NCBI RefSeq assembly: GCF_014193255.1
Contig: NZ_JACHZB010000010.1
Location: forward strand, 1 to 64,000
DNA length: 64,000 nucleotides
Reading direction: 5' to 3'
DNA from: Rhizobium sp. BK196
Lineage (GTDB): Bacteria > Pseudomonadota > Alphaproteobacteria > Rhizobiales > Rhizobiaceae
The notes under the pieces were generated by a model. That model saw only the letters and a list, made by a program, of their open reading frames with translations. It did not search any database and was not told the DNA's origin. Made by a program: the position numbers and the translations under genes. Positions 58,660-64,000 of the stretch are shown here, one piece after another. The number at the start of each line of letters is the position of its first letter. Positions within the stretch are counted from its first letter, which is position 1.

Positions 58660-58971
58660 TCAGGCTGAAAGTGCTTCGAGCATTTTTACCAAATCCTCCG
58701 GGTCTCCGTCGATCCGGAGGATTTTTTTACGCGACGTGTCGCCGGACACGATGCTGACGGAGGATTTGGCGATACTGAGAGATTTGGCGACGAGCGCTAT
58801 GAGTGCTTTGTTCGCTTTTCCCTTTTCAGGGGCGGTGGAGACGCGCGCTTTCAGCAACATCTCCCCTTCGCCATCGGGTTCGATGCCGCCGATGGCATCC
58901 CGCCCGCCATTCGGCGTCAACCGCACGGCGAGGCGGACGTGATCATCAAGTTTTTTCCATGGCGGGTTCAA
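58660..58971 (-). CDS. DUF167 (YggU) protein
   Basis: A 103-residue protein of the DUF167/YggU family, with the KARVSTAPEKGKANKALIAL core and a short lysine-rich N-terminus. Function unknown. It begins with TTG at 58971, whose second and third bases overlap the yggT stop (TTGA), giving translational coupling; no in-frame ATG exists near. yggT-yggU pairing is conserved in bacteria. Confidence 0.88.
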   Translation of the reverse strand: MNPPWKKLDDHVRLAVRLTPNGGRDAIGGIEPDGEGEMLLKARVSTAPEKGKANKALIALVAKSLSIAKSSVSIVSGDTSRKKILRIDGDPEDLVKMLEALSA

Positions 58972-59258
58972 ACGACGAGCGGATAGATCGTCGTCCAGAG
59001 GAAGGAGCGTAGGAAGAAGATGATCAGCAGCAGGATGATCGGCGAAATATCGATGCCGCCGAGATTGGGCAGCAGGCGGCGGATCGGACGCAGGGCCGGC
59101 TCGGTGACGTTGTAGAGGAATGTTCCAACCTGATTAACGAAGTGATTGCTGGAATTGATGACATTGAATGCGTAGAGCCAAGAGAAGATAGCGCTGGCGA
59201 TCAGGATCCAGGTATAAAGTTGCAAAGCCAAATCAATGGTTTGAAACAGTGCAATCAT
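58968..59258 (-). CDS. YggT family membrane protein
   Basis: A 96-residue membrane protein with two or three helices: LQLYTWILIASAIFSWLYAF and ISPIILLLIIFFLRSFLW; between them NVTEPALRPIRRLLPNLGGI is the family signature. The family is linked to envelope or osmotic functions, unproven. ATG 59258 has GGAGA upstream; a start 30 bases earlier is less likely. Overlaps the DUF167 gene. Confidence 0.92.
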   Translation of the reverse strand: MIALFQTIDLALQLYTWILIASAIFSWLYAFNVINSSNHFVNQVGTFLYNVTEPALRPIRRLLPNLGGIDISPIILLLIIFFLRSFLWTTIYPLVV

Positions 59259-59397
59259 CGTCGTCTCCAATTCGTTGTTGACAGACATGTAGACATTGGC
59301 GACTAAACGAGCAAGTGCCGTGTGGAAACGTACGGTGAATCATATTTAGCGGCCGCTCCTGCATGGCTTTCGGCGCTCGTTTCCTCGGAAAAGCTTC

Positions 59398-60642
59398 ATG
59401 TCGCTTTCACCCACCGGAGACCGTTTTGCCGCCTTCCGGCATCCGTCCTACACCCGTTTTTTCTTCGCGCGGTTTCTGCTTTCCTTCTCGCAGCAGATCG
59501 TCAGCGTTGCCGTCGGCTGGCAGATGTACGACCAGACCGGCAGCGCCATTTATCTCGGCCTGATCGGGCTCGTGCAGTTCCTGCCGTCTCTCGTCCTGAT
59601 CCTCGTCACCGGCTCGGTGGCCGATCGGCACAATCGTCGCGCCATCGCCTCGATCTGCTCGCTCGTCAGCGCGCTCTGCACGCTTGCGCTCCTGGGAATG
59701 ACGATTACTGGCAGCTTTTCTCCGATCCCGGTCTTCGTCGTGCTCTTAATCTTTGGTATCGAGCGTGCCTTCATGACGCCGGCGGTGCAGTCGCTTGCGC
59801 CAAACCTCGTCCCGGAAGAGGATCTCTCCAATGCGATCGCATGGAATTCGTCTTCCTGGCAGCTGGCGGCCATTACCGGCCCTGTGCTTGGCGGTCTGCT
59901 TTACGGCGTCAGTGCATCGACGGCCTACACGGTCGCCGTCATCTTTTCCGTGCTCGGCGCGATCCTGCTCTATATGATCCCTAAGCCGCCGCAGAAAACG
60001 GCTGGCGAGGCCAAGAGCTGGGATATGATCCTCGGCGGCTTCCGTTATATTCGGGGAGAGAGGGTGGTGCTTGGTGCCATCTCGCTCGATCTCTTCGCCG
60101 TTCTCCTCGGTGGCGCTACCGCGCTGATGCCGATCTTTGCGCGAGATATCTTAACGCTCGGGCCGTGGGGTCTCGGCCTGCTACGCTCGGCGCCAGGTGT
60201 CGGCGCCATCATCATGGCGATCTTCCTTGCCGCCTATCCGCTGAAGCATAAGGCCGGCCTGTACATGTTTATCGGCGTGGCGATTTTCGGCCTTGGTACG
60301 ATCGTATTCGGCTTCTCGACCAATACTGAGATTTCAATCGCAGCGCTCGCCCTCATGGGCGCTGCGGATATGATTTCCGTCTATGTTCGCGAGAGCCTGA
60401 TTGCGCTCTGGACGCCGGATCATCTGCGTGGCCGCGTCAACGCGGTCAATACGGTGTTTGTCGGCGCATCCAACGAGCTCGGGGAATTCCGCGCGGGCAC
60501 TATGGCGTCGGTTTTCGGCGCTGTTCCGGCTGTCATTATCGGCGGCATCGGCACGCTTGCAGTCGCGGCAATCTGGGCAAGCGGCTTTCCGAAGCTCAGG
60601 AAGATCGATACGCTCGACGCGCCTATACGAGAAGCCGCGTAG
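59398..60642 (+). CDS. MFS transporter
   Basis: A 414-residue major facilitator protein of 12 predicted helices. The N-terminal MFS signature GSVADRHNRRAIASI lies after helix 2, and ESLIALWTPDHLRGRVNAV and NELGEFRAGTMASVFG appear in the second half, matching the group related to enterobactin exporter EntS/MFS_3. Probably an efflux pump; substrate unknown. It is convergent with the glutamine amidotransferase gene and overlaps its end by 20 bases. Confidence 0.88.
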   Translation: MSLSPTGDRFAAFRHPSYTRFFFARFLLSFSQQIVSVAVGWQMYDQTGSAIYLGLIGLVQFLPSLVLILVTGSVADRHNRRAIASICSLVSALCTLALLGMTITGSFSPIPVFVVLLIFGIERAFMTPAVQSLAPNLVPEEDLSNAIAWNSSSWQLAAITGPVLGGLLYGVSASTAYTVAVIFSVLGAILLYMIPKPPQKTAGEAKSWDMILGGFRYIRGERVVLGAISLDLFAVLLGGATALMPIFARDILTLGPWGLGLLRSAPGVGAIIMAIFLAAYPLKHKAGLYMFIGVAIFGLGTIVFGFSTNTEISIAALALMGAADMISVYVRESLIALWTPDHLRGRVNAVNTVFVGASNELGEFRAGTMASVFGAVPAVIIGGIGTLAVAAIWASGFPKLRKIDTLDAPIREAA

Positions 60643-61372
60643 CAGCTGCTGCCGTCTTGCCTTCGAAGACGATATCCAGGAAGTCGTCGAGCCAGGCTTT
60701 AAGCGGCGCGTCGAACAGCATGCGGCCTTCCAGATGCTCGCGTCCCTGCTGTGCATTCGGCAGGATGAAGCGATGGGCGCCGTGCACGACCCAGCGATGC
60801 ATCATCACCCGCGTCAGCTCCGCATGGAATTGCAGGCCCCAGGCGTTGCCATTGTAGCGGAAGGCCTGGTTAGGATAGGCGTCGCCGGATGCCAGCAGCT
60901 CGGCGCCATGCGGCAGTTCAAAGCCTTCCCGGTGGAAGTGGTAGACCATCTTCGGCCAGCGCATCAGCCGCCGACCCCTTTCGGTCGTATGCAGCGGATA
61001 CCAGCCGATCTCTGTCGACCCATCATTATTGGCGGCGACCTTGCTGCCGAGATTGCGAGCCAACATCTGCGCGCCAAGGCAGATGCCGAGATAGGGGCGG
61101 TTTTCCTTGAGCGGTATCTCCAGCCAGTCGATCTCCGCCTTGACGAATTCGTCGGGATCGTTGGCGCTCATCGGGCCGCCGAAGATTACGGCACCGCCAT
61201 GGTTTTCAAGGGTGCAAGGCAAGGGGTCGCCAAGGATGGGGCGACGGATATCGAGATCATAGCCTTTCTGAACGAGAAGCTGGCCGACACGACCGGGGCT
61301 GGAGCGCTCCTGATGGAGTATGATGAGAATAGGTCGCCTGTCGCGTCTGATGCTTCTGTCAGTCAGCGTCAT
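60623..61372 (-). CDS. Glutamine amidotransferase class I (GuaA-like)
   Basis: A 249-residue class I glutamine amidotransferase. The nucleophile Cys98 is in YLGICLGAQ, and QFHAELT carries the His-x-Glu partners. It is a stand-alone domain, so it may transfer ammonia to an unknown acceptor or have lost activity; not GuaA since the synthetase domain is absent. Its start overlaps the terB stop by 14 bases. Confidence 0.9.
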   Translation of the reverse strand: MTLTDRSIRRDRRPILIILHQERSSPGRVGQLLVQKGYDLDIRRPILGDPLPCTLENHGGAVIFGGPMSANDPDEFVKAEIDWLEIPLKENRPYLGICLGAQMLARNLGSKVAANNDGSTEIGWYPLHTTERGRRLMRWPKMVYHFHREGFELPHGAELLASGDAYPNQAFRYNGNAWGLQFHAELTRVMMHRWVVHGAHRFILPNAQQGREHLEGRMLFDAPLKAWLDDFLDIVFEGKTAAAATRLLV

Positions 61373-61844
61373 CCTGCACCACCTGTGCGTCCGTCACCCT
61401 TGCGGCCGCCTCCTGCCGCTTCTGAATACGTTCACGGGAAGACACACCCAGGAGGTCGGCGATCCGCCAGATCACATGGTCTTCCATTTCGCTTCGCTCG
61501 CCATCGGCATAGACGATATCCCAGAGAATACCGATCAACTCCAGACGCTGCTCGGTATTGAGATGTCTCTTGAGATCGGAGGTGAAGCGGAAATAATCAA
61601 CTGCCGTGCTTTCGGCTTCCAGCCCCGCGGCCATCAGGGCGTCCAGCTGTTTGCCATCGAGCGCGTATTGCTCCTTCAGGAGCTTGCGCAGCCGCTTCTT
61701 CTCGCTGTCCTTGATCTGGCCGTCGGCCTCCATGACCTGCATACAGAGCGCGGCGACCGCGATGCGCGGGTCATCGGGGGCAAAGCCTGATTTCGGGCGG
61801 TCGGCGGTCAGATTCTGGAAGAATGCCTGAAAGCGTTCGAACAT
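61359..61844 (-). CDS. TerB-family protein (tellurite-resistance-like, DjlA-type domain)
   Basis: A 161-residue protein with a TerB four-helix domain (AVAALCMQVMEADGQIKDSE; YFRFTSDLKRHLNTEQRLEL; MEDHVIWRIADLLGVSSRER). Acidic residues may bind metal. Although the name recalls tellurite, many such genes have no link to it. The order mitofilin-hemY-terB-amidotransferase on one strand is typical of rhizobia. Confidence 0.87.
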   Translation of the reverse strand: MFERFQAFFQNLTADRPKSGFAPDDPRIAVAALCMQVMEADGQIKDSEKKRLRKLLKEQYALDGKQLDALMAAGLEAESTAVDYFRFTSDLKRHLNTEQRLELIGILWDIVYADGERSEMEDHVIWRIADLLGVSSRERIQKRQEAAARVTDAQVVQDDAD

Positions 61845-61862
61845 GTGGTTTTTCGTTCCATT

Positions 61863-63470
61863 TCAGAAAAGGCGGAGCCGTGTCTTGGTTTCCGGTTCCA
61901 TCTTGGGATCGCGGACACCAGGGTCATCCGGGAGGCCGCCAAAGAAGGGTCTTGGTTCGGACGCAGCAGGAGCCGATCGGGAAGCGGACTGTTCGTTGAC
62001 TTTTGCCGACGCGGGGGCCGGAGCTCCCGGCCGCACGGCTTCCGCAATTGTTGCGGCCCGTTCCAGTTCTATAATTCGGTGGTCGTTCACCACGCTTTCC
62101 GGCCGGGTATCGCGCAGCGGGGGCAAGGTCTTCAGCGCCGTTTCGATCGAGGTGGTCGACCCTTCCTCGATTGGTCCTTCGAGCTGGCCGAAAGGCGCCT
62201 TCCATTCGAAGGCGTCGAGACGGCCGGTCACCGGCGAGACCGGCAGCCATTTGTCGGAAACGAAACCATCGGCAACCCAGGCTGGATCGCGCGGCGCCTT
62301 CAGTGCCTGTGCCAGCCAATGGCGCACGCGACCCTGATCGCCGGTCTCTGCTTCCTCGATATCCGCAAGCAGCAGGAAGGCCGCCTCGCGGGGCTCGATA
62401 CGGGCGGCAGCTTCCGCCTTGGCGCGCGCCTTGGCGAATTCCTGCGCATCGAGTGCAGCCTGAGCGACGACGAGGAGAGATTCGACATTGTTCGGCCGCA
62501 TGCCCTCCAGTCGCTCGGCGCGCTTCAGGCGATCGAGCGTGGAATCGCCGCTGCGGGCGCGGACGTAGACACGGCCAATCTCGGGATGTGGTCCAGCCTT
62601 CCACGCCTGTTCGAGAATGGAGGCCGCTTTGCGTATACCGTTTTCACGGAACAGCGCCTTTGCAGCAATCAGTGCGGCGGGTACAAAATCAGCCGACAGT
62701 TTCAGCGCCTGGAGGGCATCGTCGCGTGCGCCGGCAGGATCGCTCTCCAGCTTGTCATCGGCGCGGGCAGTCAGCAGCACGGCATGGAGGCGGTTTGCCT
62801 CTGCCTTTTCGACGACCTTAGCTGCCTTCTGCTGTTCCAGGAGACGGATGGCGTCGTCCCAGCGGCCGGACTGGCTGCGATATTCGAGCGTCGCCTGCGC
62901 GGCCCAGGGTAGGTAAGGGGCATTGTCGGCCGCCTTTTCCGCATATTGACGGGCGGCCTCGTTAGCGCCGAGGCGCTTGGCCTCCAGGTAAAGACCGCGC
63001 AAGCCGAGTTCACGCGTCTCGGGGTCGTTGGCCATGGTCTCGAATTTGGAACGAGCCTCGTCGTAGCGGCCTTCAATGAGAGCGGCCTGTGCTTCCAGAA
63101 GGTTGATCAGCGGTTCCTGATCGGCGCGGATAAGGCCGCGCGAGCGGGCGGCCATCTTGCGGGCGAGCAGGGCATTGCCTGCGCCGGCGGCGATGAGGCC
63201 AGTCGACAGGGCCTGGTAGCCACGATCGCGCTTGCGGGCGCGGAAGTAGCGCGTCACCGAATGCGGCGATGTCCATATCAGGCGGACGAACCACCAGGCC
63301 ACCATGACGGCGGCGATCAGCGCGATGATGGCGCTTGCCGCGACAATCAGTTTTGTCTGGTAAATCTGACCTTCCCAGAGCAGCGACAGGTCGCCGGGGC
63401 GATCGGCAAGCCAGGAGAAACCATAGGCGAGAACGAGGACGAGGAGCGCGAAGATAATCAGACGGACCAT
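61863..63470 (-). CDS. hemY: HemY family protein
   Basis: A 535-residue protein with two N-terminal membrane helices (IIFALLVLVLAYGFSWL; LIVAASAIIALIAAVMVAWW) and then a tetratricopeptide-rich region reaching to about residue 440, followed by an Ala/Pro-rich tail. It resembles HemY of heme-biosynthesis operons, though not the protoporphyrinogen oxidase of Gram-positives; function is probably structural. Its start: ATG 63470 (better ribosome site, AAGGA 5 bases upstream) or ATG 63476, which overlaps the mitofilin stop. I chose 63470. Confidence 0.88.
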   Translation of the reverse strand: MVRLIIFALLVLVLAYGFSWLADRPGDLSLLWEGQIYQTKLIVAASAIIALIAAVMVAWWFVRLIWTSPHSVTRYFRARKRDRGYQALSTGLIAAGAGNALLARKMAARSRGLIRADQEPLINLLEAQAALIEGRYDEARSKFETMANDPETRELGLRGLYLEAKRLGANEAARQYAEKAADNAPYLPWAAQATLEYRSQSGRWDDAIRLLEQQKAAKVVEKAEANRLHAVLLTARADDKLESDPAGARDDALQALKLSADFVPAALIAAKALFRENGIRKAASILEQAWKAGPHPEIGRVYVRARSGDSTLDRLKRAERLEGMRPNNVESLLVVAQAALDAQEFAKARAKAEAAARIEPREAAFLLLADIEEAETGDQGRVRHWLAQALKAPRDPAWVADGFVSDKWLPVSPVTGRLDAFEWKAPFGQLEGPIEEGSTTSIETALKTLPPLRDTRPESVVNDHRIIELERAATIAEAVRPGAPAPASAKVNEQSASRSAPAASEPRPFFGGLPDDPGVRDPKMEPETKTRLRLF

Positions 63471-63472
63471 GC

Positions 63473-64000
63473 TCATCCTTCCTTGCCGGTGCCGGAAACG
63501 GCCTTGGAGAGAGTACCGCTGACGAGATCCTCGACGCGGATACGAGCTTCGAGCGATTGCTTGAAGGCGGCAGAAGCCTGTTTTGCGACAGCAGGCAGGC
63601 TGTTCCATTCGGTAGCTGCACCGGGCAGATCGCCGTTCTTGACCTTGTCCTCGATGCGCGCGGCGATCGCTTCAACGCTTTCGCCTTCGACATTGCCGAC
63701 GGGACGGACCGAGACCAAAGATTTGGCGCTCGACATCAGTCGGTCTGACCAGCTCTGATTAGGATCCGGCTGATTGACGGATTCAATGATGGCGGTGGCG
63801 ACATCGGGAACCTGACGAATCAGTTCGGCACGGGAGGGAATGCCCGTTTCGGCAAAGCCGCGCAGATCGGCTGCAGCCGGATCATCGGGTGCTACCCCCG
63901 CAAATGTATCGAGTTCGGCGATGAAGGGGCCGCCGCGGTCGATCGCGGCCTTGAGAGCTGCGGCTGCGATGGCGCGGGCAACGGCGACATCCTCGCGCGG
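63473..64000 (-). CDS. Mitofilin-like inner-membrane protein, C-terminal part
   Basis: The last 175 codons of a gene whose start is beyond the right edge. The visible portion is Ala- and Glu-rich with LRGFAETGIPSRAELIRQVP, SWSDRLMSSAKSLVSVRPVG and EGESVEAIAARIEDKVKNGD, fitting the C-terminal domain of alphaproteobacterial mitofilin (COG4223) proteins, relatives of the mitochondrial MICOS subunit Mic60. They shape intracytoplasmic membranes. Its stop codon overlaps the hemY ATG at 63476. The N-terminal membrane helix and coiled coil are not in view. Confidence 0.83.
   Translation of the reverse strand, partial: PREDVAVARAIAAAALKAAIDRGGPFIAELDTFAGVAPDDPAAADLRGFAETGIPSRAELIRQVPDVATAIIESVNQPDPNQSWSDRLMSSAKSLVSVRPVGNVEGESVEAIAARIEDKVKNGDLPGAATEWNSLPAVAKQASAAFKQSLEARIRVEDLVSGTLSKAVSGTGKEG

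Noticed and set aside
1..64000. CRISPR arrays, prophage, toxin-antitoxin pairs and rRNA genes.
   Set aside because: No regularly spaced direct repeats, phage structural genes, antitoxin-toxin pairs or rRNA sequence were seen.

Overview
The window looks like a core chromosomal segment of a Rhizobiaceae alphaproteobacterium, most likely Rhizobium or a close relative. The clues are gene families typical of that group (UPF0314, DUF1223, DUF2794, an IalB-type envelope protein, mitofilin-hemY-terB linkage), Ala-rich tails on ribosomal proteins L19 and S16, a ybhL-type RNA leader, perfect CtrA-type boxes, and a pair of rhizobial palindromic repeats inside ftsY. Genes are dense and share one codon style. 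There is no prophage, CRISPR array, rRNA operon or genomic island. The only hint of mobility is a possible insertion-sequence end at the extreme left edge, next to tRNA-Gly.

Layout. 0-5 kb: tRNA-Gly(GCC), a prolyl-tRNA editing protein, a thioredoxin/TPR chaperone, a Lon-N-domain protein, a Trm112-like protein, a ubiquinone-pathway monooxygenase and TesB. 5-14.6 kb: glnK-amtB behind a sigma-54 promoter, ftsK behind a CtrA box, lolA, xthA, a cyclic-nucleotide-binding protein with a lone OmpR-type regulator, an L,D-transpeptidase and an aldo/keto reductase. 14.6-18 kb (minus strand): leuC and a polar amino-acid ABC permease/binding-protein pair without an ATPase. 18-22.6 kb (minus): ffh, chorismate mutase, rpsP, rimM, trmD, rplS. 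22.6-28.5 kb: a predicted small RNA or attenuated leader upstream of ffh, then dapF-mtaB-ftsY-yciB-UPF0314. 28.5-31.4 kb (minus): ccmABCDG for cytochrome c maturation.

31.6-44.5 kb: acnA, a DUF1223 secreted protein, DUF2794, an acetyltransferase, ybhL with its RNA leader, the ybbA-ybbP transporter divergent from a TesA-like lipase, thpR convergent and overlapping with a phosphotyrosine phosphatase, a pterin dehydratase, a DUF1232 protein and an IalB-like protein. 44.7-53 kb: rlmN, a three-gene ABC importer punctuated by strong hairpins, two LysE exporters flanking an SDR enzyme and argG, and a small unknown protein behind a CtrA box. 53.2-64 kb: M3 oligopeptidase, typA, acetyltransferase, ppa, DUF167/YggT, an MFS transporter, a glutamine amidotransferase, TerB, HemY and the 3' part of a mitofilin-like gene cut by the window end.

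Most of the window is housekeeping: protein targeting (Ffh, FtsY), translation and tRNA/rRNA modification, nitrogen sensing, cell division, envelope building and c-type cytochrome assembly. I did not find a convincing new multi-gene system. The most interesting points are non-coding or structural: a promoter-hairpin-terminator unit upstream of ffh, an in-frame inverted pair of palindromic repeats in the FtsY linker, CtrA boxes at ftsK and at an unknown protein, a nested stem-loop element near 35.35-35.42 kb, and hairpins inside the 46-48.8 kb ABC operon. All calls come from reading the sequence; no database search was run.
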